Shown here: in pieces, positions 56,457-64,000 of the stretch | Layout: each line of letters begins with the position of its first letter | How positions within the stretch are numbered: position 1 is the first letter of the stretch | Assembly: GCA_965201085.1 (NCBI GenBank) | Contig: CBDAVS010000015.1 | Location: 310,001 to 374,000, forward strand | Source of the DNA: JAPOUP01 sp965201085 | Lineage (GTDB): Bacteria; Pseudomonadota; Alphaproteobacteria; Rhodobacterales; Rhodobacteraceae | Length of the DNA: 64,000 bases | Reading direction: 5' to 3' | Position numbers and translations under genes: made by a program | Notes under the pieces: generated by a model | Told to the model about the DNA's origin: nothing | The model's input: the letters and a program-made list of their open reading frames with translations, nothing else | Database searches by the model: none

Positions 56457-57758
56457 ATGACAGATATTTCCTTCGTCCGACACGACATACAGCCGGAGAA
56501 GCCACCCCCACAGTCTTCGGTCGGTATCATTGGCTGGTTGCGGGGCAATCTGTTTTCCAACTGGATGAATACGCTGCTTACCGTCGTGTCCATCGCCTTC
56601 ACAGTCTATCTTCTGACTGGATTGGTCGCATGGACGTTTCGATCGGTATGGGTAGCGGAATCGCTCAGCGAATGCCGCGAGATTATGATAGCCACTTGGG
56701 GCGGCACTGAAGGACATGCCTGCTGGGCCGTTATCAGGGAGCGGTGGCTTCAGCTCATGTTCGGGTTCTACCCCTCGGAGCGTTACTGGCGACCGATCCT
56801 TGCTTTCGTTCTGCTTCTCGGGGCGCTGGCACCGGTCATGTTTCCCGAAGCGCCGCGGCGGCTGCTCTATCTTACAGCCGCATATCCGTTCCTGCTGACC
56901 TGGCTGATGTGGGGTGGCAACGTCTGGGTATTCGTACTGATCGCAGCCGGTTTCGTCCTTGGTTGGGCGGTATATAGGCTGTTGGAGGCGGTGCTGGGAT
57001 ATCTCGGTGCCTTGATTGTCGCCGTTGCGGCGGCGGTGCTCTGGTGGTTCTATCCCGTGGGTCTGCTATCGGATTTGATGGTCAGAATCCTACCCATCGC
57101 CATCGAGACGGTCGAGAGCAGGCTTTTCGGGGGGTTCCTGCTGTCCACCCTGATCGGCGTCGTCGCCATTGGCTGCTCCCTTCCGCTGGGGATCTGCCTT
57201 GCGCTCGGCCGCCAGTCCGACCTGTTGGTGGTCAAGGCGATCAGTGTGGGTTTCATCGAATTCATACGCGGGGTGCCTCTGATCACCCTGCTGTTCGTGG
57301 CTTCCACACTCCTGAATATATTCATGCCGCCCGGCACCGATTTCGATATCATTCTACGCGTGATGATCATGGTGACTTTTTTCGCGTCGGCCTACATGGC
57401 GGAGACGATCAGAGGCGGTCTGGCGGCGTTACCGAGGGAGCAATACGAAGGCGCGGCTTCGCTTGGCCTGGACTATTGGAAAAGCCAGCGCCTGGTGATC
57501 ATGCCCCAGGCGCTGAAGATTTCGATCCCTGGTATCGTCTCGGTGTTCATCGGAATTTTCAAGGACACGACGCTGGTTTCCATAATAGGCCTTCTGGATC
57601 CGCTTGGATTGTCAACTTCGATCCGAGCCGATACAGCGTGGAACGGAATTTACTGGGAGCTGTTCGCATTCATAGCGCTCCTCTTCTTTATTTTCTGTTT
57701 CGGAATGTCCCGATACTCCATCTATCTGGAGAAGCGTCTCAGGACGGACCATCACTAG
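56457..57758 (+). CDS. aapM: Amino-acid ABC transporter permease (AapM/BztC)
   Basis: 433 residues. N-terminal membrane region, a periplasmic Cys/Trp-rich segment (CREIMIATWGGTEGHACWAV), a cluster of hydrophobic helices, then the conserved permease half with FIRGVPLITLLFVAS and the EAA loop EGAASLGLDYWKSQRLVIMPQALK. It forms the membrane pore with AapQ. Confidence 0.93.
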   Translation: MTDISFVRHDIQPEKPPPQSSVGIIGWLRGNLFSNWMNTLLTVVSIAFTVYLLTGLVAWTFRSVWVAESLSECREIMIATWGGTEGHACWAVIRERWLQLMFGFYPSERYWRPILAFVLLLGALAPVMFPEAPRRLLYLTAAYPFLLTWLMWGGNVWVFVLIAAGFVLGWAVYRLLEAVLGYLGALIVAVAAAVLWWFYPVGLLSDLMVRILPIAIETVESRLFGGFLLSTLIGVVAIGCSLPLGICLALGRQSDLLVVKAISVGFIEFIRGVPLITLLFVASTLLNIFMPPGTDFDIILRVMIMVTFFASAYMAETIRGGLAALPREQYEGAASLGLDYWKSQRLVIMPQALKISIPGIVSVFIGIFKDTTLVSIIGLLDPLGLSTSIRADTAWNGIYWELFAFIALLFFIFCFGMSRYSIYLEKRLRTDHH

Positions 57759-57773
57759 GAGGCTACGGAAAAT

Positions 57774-58610
57774 TTGGCCGAACCAACCGAAACGACCTTG
57801 ATCGAGGACGAGACCGACCATCGCCGAGTGAATGTCGGCGATGAAGTCGCGGTTGAGATCATCGGGTTGAACAAGTGGTTCGGATCGTTCCATGTCCTGC
57901 GCGACATCGATCTAACGGTTCGCAGAGGCGAAAGGATCGTGATCTGCGGTCCATCGGGTTCGGGCAAGTCGACGCTGATCCGTTGCATAAACCGTCTGGA
58001 GGTACACCAGAAGGGTAGGATCGTTGTCGATGGAACCGAGATCACGAGCGACATCAAGAACATCGACAGGATCCGATCCGAAGTCGGGATGTGCTTCCAG
58101 CATTTCAACCTGTTCCCACATCTGACCGTTCTGGAAAACTGTACGCTCGCTCCGATCTGGGTCCGCAAGACGCCCAGGAATGAGGCGATCGATACGACGA
58201 TGCATTTCCTGGAGCGGGTCAGGATACCGGAACAGGCCGAAAAGTACCCCGGTCAGCTATCCGGTGGCCAGCAGCAGCGTGCGGCGATCGCCCGTTCGCT
58301 GTGTATGCGACCGCGTATCATGCTGTTTGACGAGCCAACCTCGGCGCTCGATCCGGAGATGATCAAGGAGGTTCTGGATACGATGATCGAACTGGTGGAT
58401 GAAGGTATGACGATGCTCTGCGTGACCCATGAGATGGGGTTCGCGCGCCAGGTGGCGGATCGCGTGATTTTCATGGATGAGGGTCAGATCGTCGAGCAGA
58501 ACGAGCCGGAGGAGTTCTTCGAAAATCCGAAGTCGGATCGAACCCAGCAGTTTCTGAGCCAGATTTTAAATCTGGAGTTGCGTCCAGAATTCGGTGACGA
58601 CAGATATTGA
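57774..58610 (+). CDS. aapP: Amino-acid ABC transporter ATPase (AapP/BztD), TTG start likely
   Basis: 278 residues if it begins at TTG 57774, eleven bases after AGGAGG (57757-57762). The next in-frame start is GTG 57828, which would shorten it by 18 residues, still leaving a full ATPase domain. Walker A GPSGSGKS, signature LSGGQQQR, Walker B IMLFDEPTSALD, switch histidine VTHEMGF. Closely fits AapP of other alphaproteobacteria. Confidence 0.93.
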   Translation: MAEPTETTLIEDETDHRRVNVGDEVAVEIIGLNKWFGSFHVLRDIDLTVRRGERIVICGPSGSGKSTLIRCINRLEVHQKGRIVVDGTEITSDIKNIDRIRSEVGMCFQHFNLFPHLTVLENCTLAPIWVRKTPRNEAIDTTMHFLERVRIPEQAEKYPGQLSGGQQQRAAIARSLCMRPRIMLFDEPTSALDPEMIKEVLDTMIELVDEGMTMLCVTHEMGFARQVADRVIFMDEGQIVEQNEPEEFFENPKSDRTQQFLSQILNLELRPEFGDDRY

Positions 58611-58755
58611 AGCGCACCACCGGCGGCTGACCGCTGGTATGAACCCGGTTCGCTGGATCGCTTCCGGCCCATTGTATGGAAATGCCGAAAAAACCGCTGC
58701 GCTGTCCGTTGCTGGATGCCCGATCCCTCGTCGGGTGCCGGAATGATCCACCACG

Positions 58756-59265
58756 CTACGCGCCAAGCTCTCGGGGGATCACGAAATCGATCACGGTTCC
58801 TGAACCCCAACCTATATCCGACCAACTGCACGCGGCAAAATCGATGACCGATGTCGCGCAGGTCGGGTAGTCTCGGTACCGGGGATGCTGCGGGACGTCC
58901 CTCGCGATCATGTTCGCGAAAACCGAAATCCCTGGATTGTGTCCCAGCATCAAGATCGAAGGTTGATCGTCGTGCGAGCGGAGCGTGTCAAGCATGGCTT
59001 GCGCGCTGGCGTGATAGAGAGTGCCTGACCAGCTGACGTCAATGACGGCGCCCAGTTCACCGACGATCAGCTTCCAGGATTCGCGGGTCCGCGCTGAATC
59101 CGAAGAAACACCGCTGGCGGGTATGTATCCTCGATCACGGAGCCAGATTCCGATGGATTTGGCCGATCGCTTTCCCCGACCGTTCAGAGGGCGATCATGA
59201 TCGCCGACGTCGCCGCGATCCCAGCTTGATTTGGCGTGCCGGACGAGAATCAAGCGTCGCTTCAT
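58756..59265 (-). CDS. SixA-like histidine phosphatase
   Basis: 169 residues from the ATG at 59265, whose ATGA overlaps the stop of the 4Fe-4S protein gene; a longer upstream frame exists but lies inside that gene. Catalytic motif LILVRHAKSSWD (histidine at residue 9), a second conserved histidine in MLGHNPG. Small phosphohistidine phosphatases of this type trim histidine phosphorelays; the actual partner is unknown. Confidence 0.85.
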   Translation of the reverse strand: MKRRLILVRHAKSSWDRGDVGDHDRPLNGRGKRSAKSIGIWLRDRGYIPASGVSSDSARTRESWKLIVGELGAVIDVSWSGTLYHASAQAMLDTLRSHDDQPSILMLGHNPGISVFANMIARDVPQHPRYRDYPTCATSVIDFAACSWSDIGWGSGTVIDFVIPRELGA

Positions 59266-59915
59266 GGGTGAAACGCTCTCATATGAAATGCTGACTGTTC
59301 CTCCAGCCTGCCATATCCTGCCGAAACCGGACAGGCCCTCCGCGCCGCGCAACCCCGTGACATGCAGTCCCCACCATTGTTCGTGTCGAGAAATTCGTGA
59401 CAGGCCACGACGTTGTATCCGGTTCCATCGCTCAGCGCACTGACCGGACAGGCGGAAAGGCAGGGCTGTCCGGAGCAGGTATCACAGGGGCGGAGTCCGG
59501 TTTCCGGCAGTTCGATGTGCTCCTGAAGCGCGAGCGCCCCTCGATAGCTGACCATGAGGCCCGACCGGTCATGCACAAGCATTCCCGAAGGTGATTGCCA
59601 CGCTCTATCGGTTCGGAGCGCCCATTTGATGAATGGCAGATAGGGTGGCCCACCGAATGGAAACAGTGCCTGACCTCCGATTTCATCCGCCAGCGCTCCG
59701 ATTATCCGTGCGGACCAACGGTCGAGTGCGTTGGCCTCACCGTCGAGGTATTCCGCCGAAGCGGTGAACATCGGCCAGAAGTCCGGCTCCGCCGGCCCGA
59801 GCAGAAGCAAGGTACGGTATCCTTTCGGCGTTCCATCCTCCGGTTCCGTTTCAAAACCTCCAAGGATCTCCAGTCGTCGTTCAAGCGATCTGCGATGGAT
59901 CCGATCATAGTCCAT
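59262..59915 (-). CDS. 4Fe-4S ferredoxin-type protein, QueG-like cysteine pattern
   Basis: About 217 residues from the ATG at 59915 (GGAAG four bases upstream); an alternative start 14 codons further up is possible. The C-terminal part carries CDTCSGQPCLSACPVSAL and then CHEFL...GGDCMSRGCAARRACPV, enough cysteines for two 4Fe-4S clusters. The spacing resembles the ferredoxin region of epoxyqueuosine reductase, but the cobalamin domain is absent. Role unknown. Translationally coupled to the phosphatase gene. Confidence 0.75.
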   Translation of the reverse strand: MDYDRIHRRSLERRLEILGGFETEPEDGTPKGYRTLLLLGPAEPDFWPMFTASAEYLDGEANALDRWSARIIGALADEIGGQALFPFGGPPYLPFIKWALRTDRAWQSPSGMLVHDRSGLMVSYRGALALQEHIELPETGLRPCDTCSGQPCLSACPVSALSDGTGYNVVACHEFLDTNNGGDCMSRGCAARRACPVSAGYGRLEEQSAFHMRAFHP

Positions 59916-59986
59916 TCGGCTTCCGACTTCCTCCTGTCCCCCATCACCGCCCGTCACCCGTCAGGCTCTCGCGGAAGCTGCCATAT

Positions 59987-60832
59987 TCATCCTTTGATCA
60001 GTGTTCCCGCGCCATGCTCGGTGAAGAGTTCGAGCAGACAGGCGTTCGGTACACGTCCATCCAGAATCACCACCGCCCGCACACCCCCCGCCATGGCATC
60101 GAGTGCGGTTTCCGTCTTCGGAATCATTCCGCCCGAGATGACCCTGTCACGGATCAGCTCATGCACCTGTGCTTGGGTAATCTCGGGGATCAGTTCGCCG
60201 TTCGCCCCGCGCACCCCTTCGACATCCGTTAGCAGGAGTAGCCGATCCGCTTTCAGGGAGGACGCAACCGCTCCGGCGGCCGTGTCGCCATTGACGTTGA
60301 ATGTCTCACCTGATCGCCCCGCGCCGATCGGTGCGACAACCGGAATGATGCCAACCTCTCCCAACCGGCGAAGGATGTCCGTGTTCATCGTCGATGGCTT
60401 TCCGACGAACCCCAGGTCGGGGCCGGCATAGTCACAGACCATCAGATTGGCGTCCTTGCCGGAGAGGCCCACAGCCTGCCCACCCTCGGCGTTGATCGCC
60501 TGAACGATCCGCTTGCCGACGCGGCCCGACAATACCATCTCGACGACTTCGACCGTCGCGGCATCTGTCACCCTTTTGCCATTGACGAATTCGGATCTGA
60601 CATTGAGGCGGGCAAGCTGTTCGTTGATCATCGGGCCACCGCCATGCACGATCACAGGTTTGATGCCCACCTGTTCCATCAGCACGATGTCTCGTGCGAA
60701 GCTCCGCATCGCCTCGTCATCGCCCATCGCGTTACCGCCGAATTTGATGACAACGGTGGCGCCGTCATAGCGCTGTAGAAAAGGCAGCGCCTTGTTGAGT
60801 GTTCGTGCGGTCGCGGACCAATCCTTGTTCAT
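59987..60832 (-). CDS. argB: Acetylglutamate kinase
   Basis: 281 residues. VIKFGGNAMGDD, the GGGPMINEQLARLN glycine-rich loop, and the arginine-feedback type C-terminus (VEGVRGANGELIPEITQAQV, GGMIPKTETALDAMAGGVRAV). Second step of arginine synthesis. Located next to engB and yidC as in relatives. Confidence 0.96.
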   Translation of the reverse strand: MNKDWSATARTLNKALPFLQRYDGATVVIKFGGNAMGDDEAMRSFARDIVLMEQVGIKPVIVHGGGPMINEQLARLNVRSEFVNGKRVTDAATVEVVEMVLSGRVGKRIVQAINAEGGQAVGLSGKDANLMVCDYAGPDLGFVGKPSTMNTDILRRLGEVGIIPVVAPIGAGRSGETFNVNGDTAAGAVASSLKADRLLLLTDVEGVRGANGELIPEITQAQVHELIRDRVISGGMIPKTETALDAMAGGVRAVVILDGRVPNACLLELFTEHGAGTLIKG

Positions 60833-60868
60833 TGTATGTCTTTCAGAGGCGCCTGTGTCCGATCCGTG

Positions 60869-61537
60869 TTATTGGATGCGGGTCGAGTGTTCAATTTCTG
60901 CGATCACCGCCCGCAGGGTTTCAATTCCATCTCCCCGTTCGGCTGAGGTAAGCGCGATTCCTGGAAAGGATGCCGGGTGCCGGATAAGGTTGGCGCTGAC
61001 GCCGGTCAGGACCTGTTCGAGCGCGGTTCGCTTGATCTTGTCCACTTTCGTCAGGACGGCCTGGAACGTCACCGCGGCGCTGTCCAGAAGCAGCATGATC
61101 TCATCGTCGGGTTTTTTCACACCGTGGCGGGCGTCAAGCAATATGAAAACCCGCCTTAGATTAGGTCTACCTGCCAGAAAGGATTTCTGGAACCGCTGCC
61201 ACCGTTCCACGGATTTTCTGGGTGCTCGGGCAAAGCCATAGCCCGGTAGATCCACAAGATTGATCCGCCCGTCCAGTGTGAAAAAATTGATCTGCTGCGT
61301 ACGGCCCGGTGTATTCGACGTGCGCGCCAATGACCGTCGGCCCGTCAGAGCGTTGATCAGGGACGACTTTCCCACATTGGACCTTCCGGCGAAACAGACC
61401 TCGCATCGGTCCGCGGGCGGCAGACCTTGCCAGGAAACGGCGCCGGTGACGAATTCAGCGGTCTTCGAGAACAGCCTCCGTCCGGCTTCGAGCGGCTCCG
61501 GATCCTCGACCTCCGCTATCTGAAAAGCCAGTTGCAT
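60869..61537 (-). CDS. engB: Ribosome-biogenesis GTPase EngB (YihA/YsxC)
   Basis: 222 residues from ATG 61537; the preceding GTG (61540) is an alternative. G1 GRSNVGKSS, switch I SNTPGRTQQINFF, G3 DLPGYGFA, G4 TKVDK. Needed for 50S assembly. Its start overlaps the MOSC-gene stop. Confidence 0.95.
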   Translation of the reverse strand: MQLAFQIAEVEDPEPLEAGRRLFSKTAEFVTGAVSWQGLPPADRCEVCFAGRSNVGKSSLINALTGRRSLARTSNTPGRTQQINFFTLDGRINLVDLPGYGFARAPRKSVERWQRFQKSFLAGRPNLRRVFILLDARHGVKKPDDEIMLLLDSAAVTFQAVLTKVDKIKRTALEQVLTGVSANLIRHPASFPGIALTSAERGDGIETLRAVIAEIEHSTRIQ

Positions 61538-62295
61538 CACAGAGATTCAATTCCATCGCCCTGACGCAATTCACCCGACGCGGTGACCCGAGCGTAGACG
61601 CCCATATTCTGGTGTCCCCATCCGGACTGCAACGTGCCGAGCAGGTCAGCGTCTCTGATACCCGTACTGGGGCTCGCGGCGGTGGCCATACAACGGGTGA
61701 TGGGATGGACGATCTCCAGTTCCGCCGTTCCCATCTTCAGCCTGCGGCCGATCCAGCCATTCTCTGCCCAAGGGGCGAGCCCATCGAGTATGATGTTTCC
61801 GCGCCAGCGCAGATGGGAGATCGTGCGACCGAGTCTTCGGGAAACCTCTCTGTGACTTGCGAGATTGATCAACGAGACCGAAGCGAAATCCGTGTCCGTC
61901 ATTCCCCTTCCGGGAGCGCGCACCAGGCGTTCGGGGAGGGCGCGGTCGTTCGGGCTGATGGGAAGAACCCACTGAATGAAGGTGGCTGCGTCCCTTTCAT
62001 TGTCGGGATCGACGGTCAGGTCGTCCAGCCTTGGATGGCGGAACGTCACTCTGTTGCGCGTGACATCGGAGCTGGCGGATATGGCCTGTAGCAGCGGTGC
62101 CTTGCAGGCCCGTGAAAAATTGTTGCAGGGGACCCATTCAGGCCGCGCGTCATTGAAGCGGGCGGCTTCGTGCAGAACCGCCCACCGACGGTCCCAGGCG
62201 ATGCACTTACCCTGCGTGATCTGGACATGGTACAGTCGCTCCCGTCCGTGGGCCTTGACCGGATAGCGCCAGATCTGGGCGACACAGGCACTCAT
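61537..62295 (-). CDS. MOSC-domain protein
   Basis: 252 residues from the ATG at 62295, which overlaps the yidC stop (ATGA); longer upstream reading is antisense yidC. MOSC domains bind or transfer sulfur in molybdenum-cofactor chemistry; the motif ITRCMATAASPSTG contains the conserved cysteine. The N-terminal MOSC_N-like strand YPVKAHGRERL is also present. The same gene order with yidC and engB occurs in Rhodobacterales. Confidence 0.85.
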   Translation of the reverse strand: MSACVAQIWRYPVKAHGRERLYHVQITQGKCIAWDRRWAVLHEAARFNDARPEWVPCNNFSRACKAPLLQAISASSDVTRNRVTFRHPRLDDLTVDPDNERDAATFIQWVLPISPNDRALPERLVRAPGRGMTDTDFASVSLINLASHREVSRRLGRTISHLRWRGNIILDGLAPWAENGWIGRRLKMGTAELEIVHPITRCMATAASPSTGIRDADLLGTLQSGWGHQNMGVYARVTASGELRQGDGIESL

Positions 62296-64000
62296 TTTCC
62301 CTCGGCCTTGGTCTTTCGTCTCAAGCCGGAGATGATGTTGCCGAATACGTCCGGTCGGTATCCCTGGCTTCGCATGATCAGGTATTGCTGTGCGAAGGTG
62401 ATCACATTGTTCGCGATCCAGTAGATGATCAGTCCACTGGCGAAGGTTCCCAGCATGAACATGAATACCCATGGCATCCAGGCGAAGATCATCGCCTGCG
62501 TCGGGTCTGTCGGCGCCGGGTTCAGCTTCTGTTGAAGCCACATCGAGATTCCCAGAAGGATCGGTAGCACCCCGAGCGAAAAAATGAAGAAAATGGAGCC
62601 GGGATCCGGTGTCGAGTAGGGCAGGAGACCGAACAGGTTCAGGATCGAGGAAGGATCGGGCGCCGAGAGGTCCATAATCCATCCGAGCCACGGCGCATGC
62701 CGCAGTTCGATGGTGACGAAAATCACTTTGTACAGTGAGAAAAAGATCGGGATCTGCAGGAGGATCGGCAGGCAGCCGGAAGCCGGATTGACTTTCTCTT
62801 TCTTATAGAGTGCCATCATCTCCTGCTGCATCTTCTGGCGATCGTCTCCGACACGTTCCTTGATCTTCGCCATTTCGGGCTGCAGTTCTTTCATTTTCGC
62901 CATCGACACATAGGACTTGAAGGCGAGAGGAAAGAGTACCGCTTTTATGATAAGGGTCAGTCCGATGATGGCCCATCCCATGTTGCCGATCAGTTCGTTC
63001 AGCCAGTGCAGCACTGCGAAAATCGGCTTGGTCAGAAAGAAAAACCAGCCCCAATCGATCGAGTCGATGAATTTATAGATGCCATTGTCGCGCTCATAGG
63101 CGCGTATGGTGTCCCATTCCTTGGCACCTGCGAACAGCCGTGTCGTGACATTCGCCGTTTCGCCATCCAACAGGGCTACCGTTCGGTAACGTGCCTCGGC
63201 GGAATAGACATCTGCGGTCGCGTCGTATTTCAGGACGGAGGTGAACGGGGCGTCCGTGGGTGGCACGAGCGTGGTCATCCAGTAGTGATCGGTGAAGCCC
63301 AACCAACCGTTCCGCTCGATCTCCAGCACTTCGGCATTGGCGCCCCAGCGTTCGTCTCGGTCGAAATCACGTAGATTTCCGTAGTTGAATTCGCTCATCT
63401 CCTCGCCCGATTGACGAATCGGGCCTTCCTGGATGATGAAGAAGCCCGTTAGGTCCTGTGGCTCGCCATGACGGCGAAGCATACCGTAGGGAGCGAGCCG
63501 AATGTCGGTTCCGCTGCCGTTCCGCACGCTTTGGTTGACGGTGAACAGGAAGTCTTCATCGATCGAAATGGTGCGTGTGAACGTAATGCCCTTCGTATTG
63601 GTCCAGGTCAGAACGAGCGGAGTATCGGGAGTTAAAACCGCACCTGTGGGAGCGGTCCATCGCGTGTCGGCACCGGGCACGTCCTGCCATTCGAGATCCC
63701 CGCCCGGTGCCCATCCGAACAGAGCCAGATAGGCGGAGTCTGACCCCACCGGCTTAAGGAGCGAAACCGAGCCGCTTCCTTCCGCAAGTGTCGCCCGATA
63801 ATCCAGCAGGTCGAGTTCGTCGATGCGGCCACCCGTCAGGGCGACAGAGCCCAGAAGCCTATCGGTCTGGATCGGTATTCGGGCGCTCTCAATGGACGTG
63901 GTTGCTCCGAGGTCGGGCGTTTTCGTGGCTTCACCGTCGGTTGCGTCCACGGCTGGAGCGGTGACCGCGTCGGTTCGGGAGGCTTCGGAAGGCACCTGCT
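62292..64000 (-). CDS. yidC: Membrane-protein insertase YidC (N-terminus outside window)
   Basis: At least 568 residues; the frame is open to the window end, so the first membrane helix is missing. A large periplasmic beta domain is followed by the conserved insertase core: IKAVLFPLAFKSYVSMAKMKELQPEM, the hydrophilic-groove helix, QIPIFFSLYKVIFVTIELRHAPW, and two final helices with PWVFMFMLGTFASGLIIYWIANN. The basic tail ends LRRKTKAEGK. Confidence 0.96.
   Translation of the reverse strand, partial: QVPSEASRTDAVTAPAVDATDGEATKTPDLGATTSIESARIPIQTDRLLGSVALTGGRIDELDLLDYRATLAEGSGSVSLLKPVGSDSAYLALFGWAPGGDLEWQDVPGADTRWTAPTGAVLTPDTPLVLTWTNTKGITFTRTISIDEDFLFTVNQSVRNGSGTDIRLAPYGMLRRHGEPQDLTGFFIIQEGPIRQSGEEMSEFNYGNLRDFDRDERWGANAEVLEIERNGWLGFTDHYWMTTLVPPTDAPFTSVLKYDATADVYSAEARYRTVALLDGETANVTTRLFAGAKEWDTIRAYERDNGIYKFIDSIDWGWFFFLTKPIFAVLHWLNELIGNMGWAIIGLTLIIKAVLFPLAFKSYVSMAKMKELQPEMAKIKERVGDDRQKMQQEMMALYKKEKVNPASGCLPILLQIPIFFSLYKVIFVTIELRHAPWLGWIMDLSAPDPSSILNLFGLLPYSTPDPGSIFFIFSLGVLPILLGISMWLQQKLNPAPTDPTQAMIFAWMPWVFMFMLGTFASGLIIYWIANNVITFAQQYLIMRSQGYRPDVFGNIISGLRRKTKAEGK

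Overview
The window comes from a moderately high-GC alphaproteobacterium. RpoB, RpoC, the amino-acid transporter and the neighbourhoods (rarA-crcB-rluC-ATP12-aap; yidC-MOSC-engB-argB) look most like Rhodobacterales as I remember them. This is a judgement by eye; no search was run. The backbone is the ribosomal-protein/RNA-polymerase supercluster (rplJL-rpoBC, rpsL-rpsG-fusA-tuf, S10, spc and alpha operons), but it is broken in three places where relatives are normally continuous. Some of these breaks could also be assembly joins.

Layout. (1) 1-4656: the end of a carbohydrate/polyol ABC transporter (permease, small membrane protein, two ATPases) and an ATP-type dihydroxyacetone kinase. (2) 4657-14999: a clear sigma70-type promoter and long leader, then rplJ, rplL, rpoB and rpoC. 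rplK and rplA are absent. RpoC is about 100 residues longer than usual and its gene contains a strongly AT-rich block. (3) 15000-20311: a three-level nest of insertion sequences, ISNCY-like inside IS4-like inside ISNCY-like, abutting a broken alpha/beta-hydrolase gene. A fresh promoter precedes rpsL. (4) 20312-36532: the uninterrupted series rpsL to adk. (5) 36533-47273: a 10.7-kb accessory block between adk and rpsM. It holds a minus-strand operon (MpaB/DUF2236 oxygenase, MMPL-type RND transporter, FAD amine-oxidase-like enzyme), an IS30 remnant on one side and two IS30 copies on the other, a second 99%-identical rplN'-rplX-rplE' segment, and more IS debris. (6) 47274-49713: rpsM, rpsK (both with TTG starts), rpoA, rplQ. 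(7) 50031-53500: rarA, crcB, rluC, ATP12. (8) 54048-58610: aapJQMP. (9) 58756-64000, minus strand: yidC, MOSC protein, engB, argB, a 4Fe-4S protein and a SixA-like phosphatase.

How it fits together. Most genes make ribosomes, RNA polymerase and translation factors, and the IS insertions have cut their operons into separately promoted pieces. The best candidates for something undescribed are the oxygenase-RND-FAD operon lodged in the supercluster, the extra helical module in RpoC, the intact second rplX, and the GC-directed decay of IS copies.

No tRNA, rRNA or CRISPR array was recognised.
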